A program made the translations under genes and the position numbers. The notes under the pieces are model-generated. The model saw only the letters and a list, made by a program, of their open reading frames with translations. It made no database searches and was not told the DNA's origin. Shown piece after piece: positions 25,573-34,645 of a stretch of 64,000 nucleotides of DNA. This stretch comes from CAVXEH01 sp963805305 (GTDB taxonomy: Bacteria > Chloroflexota > Limnocylindria > QHBO01): positions 558,001 to 622,000 of the forward strand of contig CAWDTM010000008.1 of the NCBI GenBank assembly GCA_963805305.1, in the 5' to 3' direction. Within the stretch, counting starts at the first letter, position 1. Each line of letters begins with the position of its first letter.

Positions 25573-26613
25573 CTAGTCGAAGAGGCCGGGTTGCTGGGGC
25601 TGGGCCGATGGCGGCGGCGTCAGGCCCAGGTGCTCCCAGGCGCCGGCGGTCAGCTGGCGGCCGCGCGGCGTGCGCGACAGGAGGCCGATCTGCATCAGAT
25701 ACGGCTCAATCACGTCCTCGAGCGTCTCGACGGGCTCGCTGATGGTCGCGGCCATGGTCTGCAGCCCCACCGGGCCTCCACCGTGATGCTCCGCAATGGC
25801 CCGCAGCAGCTGGCGATCCATGGCATCCAGGCCGCGATCGTCGATCTCCATCAGGTCCAGGGCGGCATGTGCCAGCTCCAGGGTGACGTGACCGTCGCCG
25901 CTCCCGCGCACCTGCGCGAAGTCGCGGACACGCTTGAGTAGCCGGTTCGCGATCCGCGGCGTGCCGCGGCTTCGCTCCGCGACGATGACCGCCGCCTCCG
26001 GGGAAAGACCGATGTCCAGGATCCCGGCGCTGCGCCGAACGATCTGCTCCAGCTCCGCCTGCGCGTAGTAGTCGAGCCGATAGGTTGCCCCGAACCGCTC
26101 GCGCAGCGGGCCGGTGATGGACCCCACCCGGGTCGTGGCGCCGATGACGGTGATGTGCTCGATCTGGAGCCGGACGGTCTGCGCACCGGGCCCCTTGCCC
26201 AGGACGACGTCGAGGGCGAAGTCCTCCATGGCCGGGTAGAGGATCTCCTCCACCGCGTGGCTGAGGCGATGGATCTCGTCGATGAACAGCACGTCTCCCA
26301 TGCCGAGGCTGGTGAGCACCGCGGCGAGGTCACCGGCGCGCTCGATGGCCGGTCCTGACGTGGTGCGGATCTGGGCCCCCAGCTCGGCGGCGACGATGTT
26401 GGCCAGCGTCGTCTTGCCCAGCCCCGGCGGTCCGTAGAGGAGGATGTGGTCGACCGGTTCGGAGCGGTGCCTGGCGGCATCAATGAGGATTGCCAGGTTC
26501 TCCTTGACCCGCTCCTGACCGGCGAACTCGTCGAGGCGCCGTGGCCGGACGGTGGACTCAAGGGCCAGCTCCTCCGGCGCGACCTCGGCGGCGGTCACCC
26601 GCTCGATGGTCAC
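25573..26613 (-). CDS. ruvB: Holliday junction helicase motor RuvB
   Basis: 346 residues. It has LDEFAGQERVKENL, Walker A GPPGLGKT (61-68), Walker B LFIDEIHRL, sensor GATTRVGS, and the RuvB-specific winged-helix end (QIGLLSRTPRGRQLT). It drives branch migration with RuvA. GTG start with GGAG five bases upstream. The GTG overlaps the stop of a 15-residue leader ORF. RuvA and RuvC are encoded 27 kb away. Confidence 0.98.
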   Translation of the reverse strand: MTIERVTAAEVAPEELALESTVRPRRLDEFAGQERVKENLAILIDAARHRSEPVDHILLYGPPGLGKTTLANIVAAELGAQIRTTSGPAIERAGDLAAVLTSLGMGDVLFIDEIHRLSHAVEEILYPAMEDFALDVVLGKGPGAQTVRLQIEHITVIGATTRVGSITGPLRERFGATYRLDYYAQAELEQIVRRSAGILDIGLSPEAAVIVAERSRGTPRIANRLLKRVRDFAQVRGSGDGHVTLELAHAALDLMEIDDRGLDAMDRQLLRAIAEHHGGGPVGLQTMAATISEPVETLEDVIEPYLMQIGLLSRTPRGRQLTAGAWEHLGLTPPPSAQPQQPGLFD

Positions 26614-26657
26614 ATCAGCTCCGGGGTGTCGCGCCGGGTCACCGCGGAATCGAACAT
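26610..26657 (-). CDS. Candidate 15-residue leader peptide of ruvB
   Basis: ATG at 26657 opens 15 codons (MFDSAVTRRDTPELM) whose TGA overlaps the ruvB GTG (ATGTGA). TAGAAT ends seven bases before this ATG, so the transcript should begin with it and be leaderless. Translation of the mini-ORF would bring ribosomes to the ruvB start. It could be accidental. Confidence 0.4.
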   Translation of the reverse strand: MFDSAVTRRDTPELM

Positions 26658-26664
26658 GTGAACG

Positions 26665-26670
26665 ATTCTA
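26665..26670 (-). promoter_or_regulatory. ruvB promoter -10 (TAGAAT)
   Basis: TAGAAT on the minus strand is the closest match to TATAAT in this gap. The adjoining CGAACATGTGAACG (26651-26664, plus strand) agrees with 11 of 14 positions of the Gram-positive LexA box, but the second half-site is wrong. Confidence 0.5.
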
Positions 26671-26697
26671 CCCGGGGGACACCCTCCGCGGGCGTGC

Positions 26698-27291
26698 TCA
26701 TGCGTCGGGGAGATCGATCTCGCGGAGGTCATCGGGGCGGTCCACGTCGACGGCATGGCGCGGCACCGGGACGCGGGTCACCAGCTCGGGGTGAGCGTCG
26801 ATCAGCGACCGGAGCCCCGCGTCGCCGCGCAGCGCGTCGGTGAGCGGGAACCCGCTCCGCTCGATGAGCACCGGCGGCGAGACGTGTCCCTCGGCGAAGG
26901 CCGCCACGATCGGCCGATCCCCCCGCGCCGCGATGACCGCGTGGATGGTGGCGGGCTGGACCGTCGGCTGGTCGCCAAGCAGGATCAGGGCGGCGGACGG
27001 TGCCGGCACGGCGCCCAGGCCCAGCCGCAGTGAATGGCTCATCCCCCGCTCCGGATACGGGTTGCGGACCCAGAGCAGCTCGGGATCCGACGAGGCGGGC
27101 CGGCTCAACCAGACGGGGGCCACGGCCACCACCGGGCGGAGGCCCGCCGTCCACGCGCGCTCGAGCACGTGCTCGAGCATGGTTCGTCCCTCGAGGAGCG
27201 CCAGCTGCTTGGCGCTGCCGAAGCGCCGGGAGCGCCCGGCGGCGAGGACGACGGCGGCGATGGCGCGGGGATCGAATGGTTCGGGCGGCAT
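26698..27291 (-). CDS. MocA-like molybdenum cofactor cytidylyltransferase family
   Basis: 197 residues of the MobA/MocA nucleotidyltransferase fold: VVLAAGRSRRFGSAKQLALL, then NPYPERGMSHSLRLGL and LLGDQPTVQP, ending VDVDRPDDL. MocA makes molybdopterin cytosine dinucleotide, the cofactor of xanthine dehydrogenase-type enzymes, and the xanthine dehydrogenase genes lie 5 kb away. The ATG at 27291 avoids overlap with the divergent adenosine deaminase gene. Substrate assignment is by context. Confidence 0.83.
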   Translation of the reverse strand: MPPEPFDPRAIAAVVLAAGRSRRFGSAKQLALLEGRTMLEHVLERAWTAGLRPVVAVAPVWLSRPASSDPELLWVRNPYPERGMSHSLRLGLGAVPAPSAALILLGDQPTVQPATIHAVIAARGDRPIVAAFAEGHVSPPVLIERSGFPLTDALRGDAGLRSLIDAHPELVTRVPVPRHAVDVDRPDDLREIDLPDA

Positions 27292-27297
27292 CGGTCC

Positions 27298-27304
27298 ATA
27301 TACT
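27298..27304. promoter_or_regulatory. Divergent -10 region between the MocA-like gene and add
   Basis: TATACT at 27299-27304 is a strong plus-strand -10, leaving about a 22-base leader to the add GTG. Read on the other strand, GTATAT ends six bases before the MocA-like ATG. One AT-rich box may therefore serve both directions. Confidence 0.5.
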
Positions 27305-27332
27305 GGCCCAAACGCCCACGGAGGATGCCGGC

Positions 27333-28379
27333 GTGACCAACGGCGACGTCTACGATGCGATCCCCAAGGTCGAGCTGCACTGCCACGTGGAGGGCACCGT
27401 CCGGCCCTCGACGGTGCTGGAGCTCGCCCGAAAGAACGGACGCACGCTCTCCACCGACGATCCCACCCAGCTGTACCGATACACCTCCTTGAACTCATTC
27501 CTGGCCATCTTCTGGCTGGTCCAGGAGCTCCTCGCCGACCGCGAAGATTGGGCTCGCGCCGCCTACGAGTCGGTGATCGACGGCGCGCTCCACGGACTGC
27601 GCTACCGCGAGATGTTCTTCACGCCGGCGCGCCATCTCGCCGCTGGCCAGGACCTGGGCGAGATCGTTGCGGGTCTCTCCGAGGGGATCGAGCGCGCTGA
27701 GGCGGAGACCGGCGCGCGCTGCATGCTCGTCTGCGACATCGACCGTGCCTACGGTGGCGCTGCCGGTCTGGAGCTCATCGAGCGCCTGGCCCCGCTGCGT
27801 CGCGAGGGGCGAGCGGAACGCGTCATCGGCATGGGGATGGACTCCACCGAGCGCGGCGTCGACCCGCGTGATTACGCCGATGCCTTCCGGCTGGGCCGTT
27901 CTGCCGGGCTTCGGCTCACATCGCATGCCGGCGAGGACACCGGCCCTGACAACATCGCGACGGCCCTGGACGCACTGGGGGTCGAACGGATCGACCACGG
28001 CCTGGCGATCCTCGAGGACGCCGCCCTCACCCGGCGGGTCGCGGAGGCGCGCATCCCGCTTACGGTCTGTCCGAACTCGAACATCGTCATCGCCAACCGC
28101 TATGACCGCCTCGAGGAGCATCCCTTCCACCGCATGCGGCAGGCGGGGCTGCTGGCGACCCTGAACACCGACGACCCGGCCATGACGGACCTGGACCTGG
28201 GAAAGGAGTACCGCAGCGTTGCGCACGCGCTGCGGATGCCATGGTCCGAGGTCGAGGCCGTGGCGCTCGACGGGGTAGAGGCAACGTGGCTGGACGACGG
28301 GGAGAAGGCCGCTCTGCGGCGCGCGTTCGAGCGCGACCTCGCCGACCTCCGCCCGGCGGACCCCTCGGCGGTGGCGTAG
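27333..28379 (+). CDS. add: Adenosine deaminase
   Basis: 348 residues, GTG start with GGAGG eight bases upstream. KVELHCHVEG (metal His 16 and 18), HAGEDTGPDNI (His and catalytic Glu), ERIDHGLAI, PLTVCPNSN and LNTDDPAM are the family's metal and substrate motifs. It converts adenosine to inosine (or adenine to hypoxanthine in the adenine-deaminase branch, which cannot be excluded). First gene of a plus-strand purine run. Confidence 0.93.
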   Translation: MTNGDVYDAIPKVELHCHVEGTVRPSTVLELARKNGRTLSTDDPTQLYRYTSLNSFLAIFWLVQELLADREDWARAAYESVIDGALHGLRYREMFFTPARHLAAGQDLGEIVAGLSEGIERAEAETGARCMLVCDIDRAYGGAAGLELIERLAPLRREGRAERVIGMGMDSTERGVDPRDYADAFRLGRSAGLRLTSHAGEDTGPDNIATALDALGVERIDHGLAILEDAALTRRVAEARIPLTVCPNSNIVIANRYDRLEEHPFHRMRQAGLLATLNTDDPAMTDLDLGKEYRSVAHALRMPWSEVEAVALDGVEATWLDDGEKAALRRAFERDLADLRPADPSAVA

Positions 28380-28413
28380 CGCAGACAGCGTCGATGGCTC
28401 TGCTCCGGGGCGC

Positions 28414-28419
28414 TAGCAT
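28414..28419 (+). promoter_or_regulatory. -10 box of guanine deaminase gene
   Basis: TAGCAT ends seven bases before the GTG at 28427, with no ribosome site, which suggests a leaderless start. Confidence 0.45.
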
Positions 28420-28426
28420 CCGCAAC

Positions 28427-29761
28427 GTGAGTGCACCGCCACTACCCGCCCGACCGCCGTTCACGCTGCGCGCCGCGCTGCTCACGCCGCTCGCCGCCGG
28501 CGGGCATCGCTACGAGCGGGACGCGCGGATCGACGTCGGGGCGGAGGGCAGGCTCGAGGCCGTCGAGCCATGGGACGACCGCGCCGCCACGTCGTCGATC
28601 ACAGCCGTCGACCTGCGTCCCTGGGTCGTGCTGCCGGGGATGGTGGACCTCCACGCGCACCTGCCCCAGCTCCCGAGCGCCGGGCTGGGGGCCGGGCTGG
28701 ACCTCCTGACCTGGCTCGACCGATACATCTTCCCGCTGGAGCGAACCTTCGACCGATCCGCCGCCGAGCGATTGGCGCCCGCTGCATACCGCGCCTTCGC
28801 GGCTGCGGGAACGACGACCGCCGTCATGTACGGCGCGGTCTACCAGGACAGCCTCGACGTGGCATTCGAGGCGGCCGAGGCCCATGGCATGCGGGCGGTG
28901 ATCGGCAAGGTGATGATGGATCGCCTTCGCTACGATCCGTCGCTCCCCGAGGCGGTCGTCCTGGAGACGAGCCTTCGGCAGAGCGCCGACCTCATCGCGC
29001 GCTGGGACGGGCGCGATGGCGGACGGCTGCGGTATGCGGTCACGCCGCGCTTCGCGGTGAGCTGCTCCGGAGACATGCTCCGCGAGTCGGCGAAGCTGGC
29101 GGCGGAGACCGGGACCTACTGGCAGACGCACCTGGCGGAGGACCGTCACGAGTGCACGGAGGTCTACCGGCTCTTCCCCGAGGCCGTCGACTACACCGAT
29201 GTCTACGACCGCGCCGGCGGCCTGGGACCGCGCAGCATCATGGCCCATGCCATCCACCTCTCCGATCGCGAGATCGCGCGCCTGGCCGAAACCCGCACCC
29301 GGATCGCCCACTGCCCGGCCTCGAACCTGTTCCTGGCCAGCGGCACCATGCAGCTGGGGCGCTATCTCGAGGAGGGGCTGGTCGTGGGACTGGGGTCCGA
29401 CGTGTCCGCGGGCCCGGACCTCTCGCTGTTCGGCGTGATGCGGGCCGGCGCCTACACCCAGAACGGCCTGCGGGCCATGCTCGGGGATCGTCACCCGCCC
29501 CTCTCCCCCGTCGAGTGGCTGCGTCGGGGCTCCCTGGGCGGGGCGCAGGCGCTGGGGCTCGAGGAGGTCATCGGCTCGGTCGAGGCCGGGAAGGAGGCGG
29601 ATCTCATCGCCGTGGATCCCTCGGTGACGCTGCCCGTGACGCATCTCGAGGCGGACGAGGACATGGACCTGGCGAGCCGCCTCATCTTCCGATCGCACCC
29701 GGCCATGGTCCGCGCGGCATGGGTGCGCGGCCGGCGCCTGGATGGACCGGCCGTCGCCTGA
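28427..29761 (+). CDS. guaD: Guanine deaminase
   Basis: 444 residues. HAHLPQ (His 76, 78), RYAVTPRFAVSCS, TYWQTHLAED, MAHAIHLSD and GLGSDVSAGPDLSLF match GuaD, the zinc amidohydrolase that turns guanine into xanthine. The GTG at 28427 fits the -10; an ATG at 28394 is an alternative. The stop overlaps the next ATG by one base (TGATG). Xanthine dehydrogenase downstream would use the product. Confidence 0.95.
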   Translation: MSAPPLPARPPFTLRAALLTPLAAGGHRYERDARIDVGAEGRLEAVEPWDDRAATSSITAVDLRPWVVLPGMVDLHAHLPQLPSAGLGAGLDLLTWLDRYIFPLERTFDRSAAERLAPAAYRAFAAAGTTTAVMYGAVYQDSLDVAFEAAEAHGMRAVIGKVMMDRLRYDPSLPEAVVLETSLRQSADLIARWDGRDGGRLRYAVTPRFAVSCSGDMLRESAKLAAETGTYWQTHLAEDRHECTEVYRLFPEAVDYTDVYDRAGGLGPRSIMAHAIHLSDREIARLAETRTRIAHCPASNLFLASGTMQLGRYLEEGLVVGLGSDVSAGPDLSLFGVMRAGAYTQNGLRAMLGDRHPPLSPVEWLRRGSLGGAQALGLEEVIGSVEAGKEADLIAVDPSVTLPVTHLEADEDMDLASRLIFRSHPAMVRAAWVRGRRLDGPAVA

Positions 29762-31365
29762 TGGGGCCGGCCGCGGAGCTCCTGATCCGGGGCGGTACCG
29801 TGGTGGACGGCAGCGGCGGCGCCGGGTTCCGTGCGGACGTGGCGGTGACCGGGGGGCGAATCCGGCTGCTTCGCGATCCGGCGAGCGCGGCGGAGCTGAC
29901 CGCGAGGGACGTGCTCGACGCAACCGGCCGCATCGTCGCGCCGGGGTTCATCGACCTGCACAGCCACTCGGGCCTCTGGATCCTGTCGGAGCCCCGGCAT
30001 GAGCCCAAGGTTCGCCAGGGGGTCACGACCGAGGTCGTCGGCGTGGACGGCAATGCCTACGCCCCCTTTCGCGACGGGCGCGACCTGGAGGCGTTCGTCC
30101 GCCTGAACGGCGGCCTGGACGGCCGGCCCGATGTCGCCCTCGACTGGAGTGGCGTGGCGAGCTACCTGGCCCGGTTCGACGCGGGCGTCGCGGTGAACGT
30201 GGCCTTCGTGGTGGGCAACAGCGCACTCCGGATCGACGCCGTTGGCTGGGACGACACCCCGGCGACGCCGGCGACGCTCGACCGCATGCGGGTCGTGCTC
30301 CGCGAGGCCATGGAGGACGGCGCCTACGGCCTGTCGAGCGGCCTGGACTACCCGCCCGGCTCCTATGCGTCGACCCACGAGCTGGCGGCGCTCACTGCCC
30401 AGGCGGCGCGGCTGGGCGGCTTCTATCACACCCACGTGCGCTACCCGCTCGGCGACCGGTTCCTGGACCCGTTCCGGGAGGCGATCGAGATCGGCCGTCG
30501 CGGCGGCGGCCCGGTGCACATCACCCATCTCTATCACCGGCCAACCTATCCCGGCGATCCCGAGCAGCTCCTCGGCCTGGTCGACGACGCGCGCGCGGAG
30601 GGGCTCGACGTGACGTTCGACATGTACCCGTACGAGTGGGCCGCCACCCGTCTCGCCATCCAGCTTCCGCAATGGACCCAGGCCGGTGGTCCCGACGCGC
30701 TGCTCGAGCGCATCTCCGAGCCGGGGATCCGCACTCGGCTGCGCCATGAGATGGCAGCCCGCGGAGCGGCCTACACGAGCGCCGCGGGCTGGAGCGACGT
30801 ACGCCTGGGCTACTTCTCCGATCCTCGCAACCTGCGCTGGGAGGGGCACACCCTGGCCGAGGTCATGGCCGAAACCGGCGCCGATGCGGTCGACGCAATC
30901 TGTGACCTCCTGATCACCGAGGATCTCCGGGTCACCCAGGTGACCTCCGGTCCGGAGACGGACACCCTTCCCCGCTACTTCGCGCATCCGGCGGCCATGA
31001 TCGGCACCGATTCGACCTTCCTCGGTGCCAGGCCTTCGCCGCGCACGTACGGCTCGTTCCCCCGGGTCCTGGGCGAATTCGTGCGCGAGCGGCAGGCGCT
31101 GGGTCTCGAGCAGGCCATCGAGAAGCTCACCGCCGCGCCGGCGGCACGGCTCGGACTGCGCAGCCGCGGCCTCGTCCGCGACGGGATGGTGGCCGACCTC
31201 GTCGTCTTCGATGCGGATCGGGTGGCATCCCTCGCGACCATTGACGCCCCGCGGCGCTACCCCGTGGGTATCGATCACGTCGTCGTGAACGGGACTCCCG
31301 TGGTCCGCGACGGCGATCACACCGGGGCGCTCCCGGGGCGCTCCCTCCGGAGAGGAGCCGACTGA
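29761..31365 (+). CDS. N-acyl-D-amino-acid deacylase/D-aminoacylase family amidohydrolase
   Basis: 534 residues. Amidohydrolase barrel with APGFIDLHSHSG (His 67, 69), GLSSGLDYPPGSYAST, HTHVRYPLGDR, HITHLYHR and GTDSTFLGARPSPRTYG, which follow the D-aminoacylase (AmidohydroL_3) order, and a C-terminal VVNGTPVVRDG beta-sandwich. In this position, coupled to guaD and just before xanthine dehydrogenase, a role on a purine-derived ring or ureido compound is an open possibility; the family name may mislead. Confidence 0.78.
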   Translation: MGPAAELLIRGGTVVDGSGGAGFRADVAVTGGRIRLLRDPASAAELTARDVLDATGRIVAPGFIDLHSHSGLWILSEPRHEPKVRQGVTTEVVGVDGNAYAPFRDGRDLEAFVRLNGGLDGRPDVALDWSGVASYLARFDAGVAVNVAFVVGNSALRIDAVGWDDTPATPATLDRMRVVLREAMEDGAYGLSSGLDYPPGSYASTHELAALTAQAARLGGFYHTHVRYPLGDRFLDPFREAIEIGRRGGGPVHITHLYHRPTYPGDPEQLLGLVDDARAEGLDVTFDMYPYEWAATRLAIQLPQWTQAGGPDALLERISEPGIRTRLRHEMAARGAAYTSAAGWSDVRLGYFSDPRNLRWEGHTLAEVMAETGADAVDAICDLLITEDLRVTQVTSGPETDTLPRYFAHPAAMIGTDSTFLGARPSPRTYGSFPRVLGEFVRERQALGLEQAIEKLTAAPAARLGLRSRGLVRDGMVADLVVFDADRVASLATIDAPRRYPVGIDHVVVNGTPVVRDGDHTGALPGRSLRRGAD

Positions 31366-31366
31366 C

Positions 31367-31771
31367 ATGGCAACCGAGTTTCCGGCGGACGGGATGGCGG
31401 TGACGGTCCTGCGCGTGGTCACCGACCTGGACCGCGCCGTGCGGTTCTATCGCGACGTGCTGGGCGCGTCGCTGTACCGGGAGTACGGCGGCAGCTCCGC
31501 CGTCTTCTCGTTCGCGGGCGCGTGGCTGCTGCTGGTCACCGGCGGCGACCCGACGCCGGACAAGCCGTCCGTGCGCTTTGCGGCGCCATCGGATCCGGAC
31601 ACCGTTTCGACCGAGCTCACGATCCGGGTCCCGGATTGCCGGGCGGCCTACGAGACCCTCCGGGAGCGCGGCGCCGAGTTCCTGACCCCGCCGTACGATT
31701 GGGGCCCGGAGATCCGCTGCTTCTTCCGCGATCCCGACGGACATCTGCTCGAGATCAGCGAGGCCCGCTGA
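31367..31771 (+). CDS. VOC (glyoxalase-fold) family protein
   Basis: 134 residues: RVVTDLDRAVRFYRDVLGA at the start and FFRDPDGHLLEISE at the end, the paired beta-alpha-beta modules of the VOC superfamily. Metal ligands are incomplete, so it may be a binding rather than an enzymatic protein. GGAGAGGAG precedes the ATG. It lies within the purine run. Confidence 0.88.
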   Translation: MATEFPADGMAVTVLRVVTDLDRAVRFYRDVLGASLYREYGGSSAVFSFAGAWLLLVTGGDPTPDKPSVRFAAPSDPDTVSTELTIRVPDCRAAYETLRERGAEFLTPPYDWGPEIRCFFRDPDGHLLEISEAR

Positions 31772-31856
31772 TGCGGCGTGGACCCGTGCCGGGGAGGGCC
31801 GTCCGGGCGCACCGTCCGAGTGCTATCGTCCCGCGGGAGGAGGTGGACAGGCCCAG

Positions 31857-34160
31857 ATGACGACTCGAACCTTGCCGAGCGCCGCGCCCGCGCCGGTGAT
31901 CGTGCCGCCGGGGGTTTCGACCCCGGGACGGGCGGAACGTGGCCTGCCGCTGCGCCGCGAGGGTCCCGAGAAGCTGACCGGCGTCGCGCTCTACGCGGAC
32001 GACCTCGTCTTCCCCGGTGCCTGGTTCGGCGCCACGGTCCGCTCGCGGGAGCCGCACGCGCGGCTGCTGGCCATCGAGCTGGACCCGGCCTTCGACTGGG
32101 GAGACATCGCGGTCGTCACCGCCGACGACATCCCGGGCGCAAACATCGTGAGCCTCATCAGCGACGACCAGCCGGTGCTGGTGCCGGTGGGCGGGGAGAT
32201 CCAGCACCGCGAGGAGCCGGTCTGCCTGCTGGCTTCCGCAGACCGCGACCGGCTCCGGGCAGCGCGTCGCCACGTGATCGTGCGCACCGAGCCGCTGCCC
32301 CCGGTCTTCGATCCGGCCGAGTCCGACCGCAGCTTCGCAAGCTACCGAATCGCCCGCGGAGACGCGGAGGCTGCGCTGGCTCGCGCCGACCTCGTGGTCG
32401 ACGGGACGTATCGGGTGGGTCACCAGGAGCAGCTCTACATCGAGAACCAGGCCATGATCGCGGTCCCGCGCGAGGACGGCGGCGTGACGATTCACGGCTC
32501 CTGCCAATGCCCGTACTACATCCACAACGCCATGACCCGAGCGCTGGACATGACCGGCGAGCAGGTGGTCGTGGTGCAATCGGAGACCGGCGGTGGCTTC
32601 GGCGGCAAGGAGGAGTACCCCTCCATGATCGCCCTCCATGCCGCCCTGCTCTCGCTCAAGGCGCAGCGACCGGTCCGCATGATCTATGACCGGCACGAGG
32701 ACATCAGCGCAACCACGAAGCGCCATCCGGCGGTCGTGCGTCATCGGACCGGCGTATCCCGCGACGGCGCGCTCCTCGCCCAGGTCGTCGAGGTCCTCAT
32801 GGACGCGGGTGCCTACTGCACCCTCACCCCCGTCGTCCTGTCGCGCGGCGTCCTCCATGCGGGCGGTCCGTACGCCTGCGATGACGTCCTCATCATCGGG
32901 AAGGCGGTGGCCACCAACACGCCGCCGAACGGGGCCTTCCGCGGTTTCGGTGCGCCGCAGGTCGAGTTCGCCGCCGAGATGCAGGTGAACCGGGTCGCCG
33001 AGGCGCTGGGCCTGTCGCCGCTCGAGCTGCGCCGGCGCTGGGCCTACCGCGAGGGCATGGTCACACCAACAGGCCAGGTGCTGCGCGAGAGCGTGGCGGC
33101 GCACGAGGTGCTCGAGGCCGCGACCGAATCGGCCGGGTACGAGCGGCGGCGTCAGCAGACGGCCCAGGCGCGGGCGCAGCGGACGAGCGGAGCACGGGTT
33201 GCCTCCGGCATCGGCCTGGCCATGGCCTGGCACGGCGCGGGCTTCACCGGCGCGGGGGAAGTCCACCTCGCCAGTGTCGCGGCGGTCGAGCTGACCGACG
33301 ATGCCCGGATCCGGGTCCTCACCGCGGCGACGGAGATGGGCCAGGGCACGAAGACGATCTTCCCGCAGCTCGTGGCGGACGCGCTGGGCGTCGACCCGGA
33401 CCAGGTCGAGGTGGCGCCGCAGGACACCTCGGTGGTCCCCAACTCCGGGCCCACGGTCGCATCGCGAACGGCCATGATCGTGGGCGGTCTGGTGATCAGG
33501 GCCGCGCGCCGGCTGCGGGCCCAGGTCGAGGAGGCGACAGGGGCAGGCTTTGCGGGTGGGTACCGCGATTACGCGCGGGAGCACGGAGGCCTGCGGATAG
33601 ACGAGCAGTTCAGCCCGTTCGCCGGGGAACCGTTCGACGAGGAGGCGTACACCGGCGATGCCTATCCGTGCTTCGGATGGGCGGCCTGCGTGGCCGAGGT
33701 CGACGTGGACCTCGACACCGGCGAGGTCTCCGTGAAGACCGTCACCGCGGCTGACGACGTCGGGCGGGTTATCCACCCGGTCCTCTGCGAGGGGCAGGTG
33801 GAGGGTGGCACCCTGCAGGCGGTCGGCTATGCCACCATCGAGGAGATCAAGCTGACCGATGGCGGCTACGTCAACGACCGCCTGGCGACCTACCTGATCC
33901 CCACCGCCCTCGACGCGCCCCGGATTCACGCCATCCTGGTCGAGAAGCCGTTCTCCGGCTCGCCCCACGGCGCCAAGGGGGTTGGCGAGCTGCCCATGGA
34001 CCTGGGGGCCCCGGCGGTGCTCGACGCGATCCATGACGCGACCGGTGCCTGGATCACCGATCTGCCGGCGACGCCGGAACGGATCCTCGCCGCGCTGGCC
34101 GGCATCGATCCGCCACCACCTCCCGGCACGAGCGCACCGCGCGCGGCAGGATCGGCATGA
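31857..34160 (+). CDS. Xanthine dehydrogenase, molybdenum-binding subunit
   Basis: 767 residues. GGGFGGKE (about 245), AFRGFGAPQ, TEMGQGTKT and GAKGVGELP with the catalytic Glu near 711 are the molybdopterin-site motifs. It oxidises hypoxanthine and xanthine to urate with the two following subunits. A GGGAGGAGG lies upstream, with TATCGT further up. The stop overlaps the Fe-S subunit ATG. Other members of the family (aldehyde, CO, nicotinate) are alternatives, but purine context favours xanthine. Confidence 0.93.
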   Translation: MTTRTLPSAAPAPVIVPPGVSTPGRAERGLPLRREGPEKLTGVALYADDLVFPGAWFGATVRSREPHARLLAIELDPAFDWGDIAVVTADDIPGANIVSLISDDQPVLVPVGGEIQHREEPVCLLASADRDRLRAARRHVIVRTEPLPPVFDPAESDRSFASYRIARGDAEAALARADLVVDGTYRVGHQEQLYIENQAMIAVPREDGGVTIHGSCQCPYYIHNAMTRALDMTGEQVVVVQSETGGGFGGKEEYPSMIALHAALLSLKAQRPVRMIYDRHEDISATTKRHPAVVRHRTGVSRDGALLAQVVEVLMDAGAYCTLTPVVLSRGVLHAGGPYACDDVLIIGKAVATNTPPNGAFRGFGAPQVEFAAEMQVNRVAEALGLSPLELRRRWAYREGMVTPTGQVLRESVAAHEVLEAATESAGYERRRQQTAQARAQRTSGARVASGIGLAMAWHGAGFTGAGEVHLASVAAVELTDDARIRVLTAATEMGQGTKTIFPQLVADALGVDPDQVEVAPQDTSVVPNSGPTVASRTAMIVGGLVIRAARRLRAQVEEATGAGFAGGYRDYAREHGGLRIDEQFSPFAGEPFDEEAYTGDAYPCFGWAACVAEVDVDLDTGEVSVKTVTAADDVGRVIHPVLCEGQVEGGTLQAVGYATIEEIKLTDGGYVNDRLATYLIPTALDAPRIHAILVEKPFSGSPHGAKGVGELPMDLGAPAVLDAIHDATGAWITDLPATPERILAALAGIDPPPPPGTSAPRAAGSA

Positions 34161-34639
34161 CCTACCGCCTGACCGTCAACGGCGATCCCGTGGAGATCGA
34201 GGCTCCCGGGATGCGGCGCCTGCTCGACGTGCTGCGCGAGGACCTGGGCCTGACCGGGACCAAGGAAGGGTGCGGCGAGGGCGAGTGCGGGGCGTGCTCG
34301 ATCCTCGTTGACGGCGCCGTCGTGGACTCGTGCCTGGTGCCGCTCTGCCAGGTCGAAGGCGCCGCCGTCCGGACCGTCGAGGACCTGGCCGACGGGACGC
34401 AGCTGGACCTCCTGCAGGCCGCCTTCCTGGAGACCGGCGGCGCGCAGTGCGGCATCTGCACACCGGGGATGCTGATGGCCGGCCACGTCTACCTCGACGC
34501 CCTGGAGCCCGGCGCGCAGGCGGACGAGGAAGCGATTCGAACTGCCATCGCCGGCAACCTGTGCCGCTGCACCGGCTACACGAAGATCGTGGAGGCAATC
34601 GCTCTGGCCGCGGAACGCCGCGGGACGGGCGGGAGCTGA
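34157..34639 (+). CDS. Xanthine dehydrogenase, [2Fe-2S] subunit
   Basis: 160 residues. The plant-type cluster Cys are 39, 44, 47 and 59 (CGEGECGAC...DSC), and the second cluster is CGICTPGM plus CRCTGY. It passes electrons from Mo to FAD. ATG overlaps the previous stop by four bases. Confidence 0.97.
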   Translation: MTYRLTVNGDPVEIEAPGMRRLLDVLREDLGLTGTKEGCGEGECGACSILVDGAVVDSCLVPLCQVEGAAVRTVEDLADGTQLDLLQAAFLETGGAQCGICTPGMLMAGHVYLDALEPGAQADEEAIRTAIAGNLCRCTGYTKIVEAIALAAERRGTGGS

Positions 34640-34645
34640 ACCGCC

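Noticed and set aside
26651..26664. LexA box at ruvB as a firm call
   Set aside because: Three mismatches, including both central bases of the second half-site; kept only as a note on the promoter.
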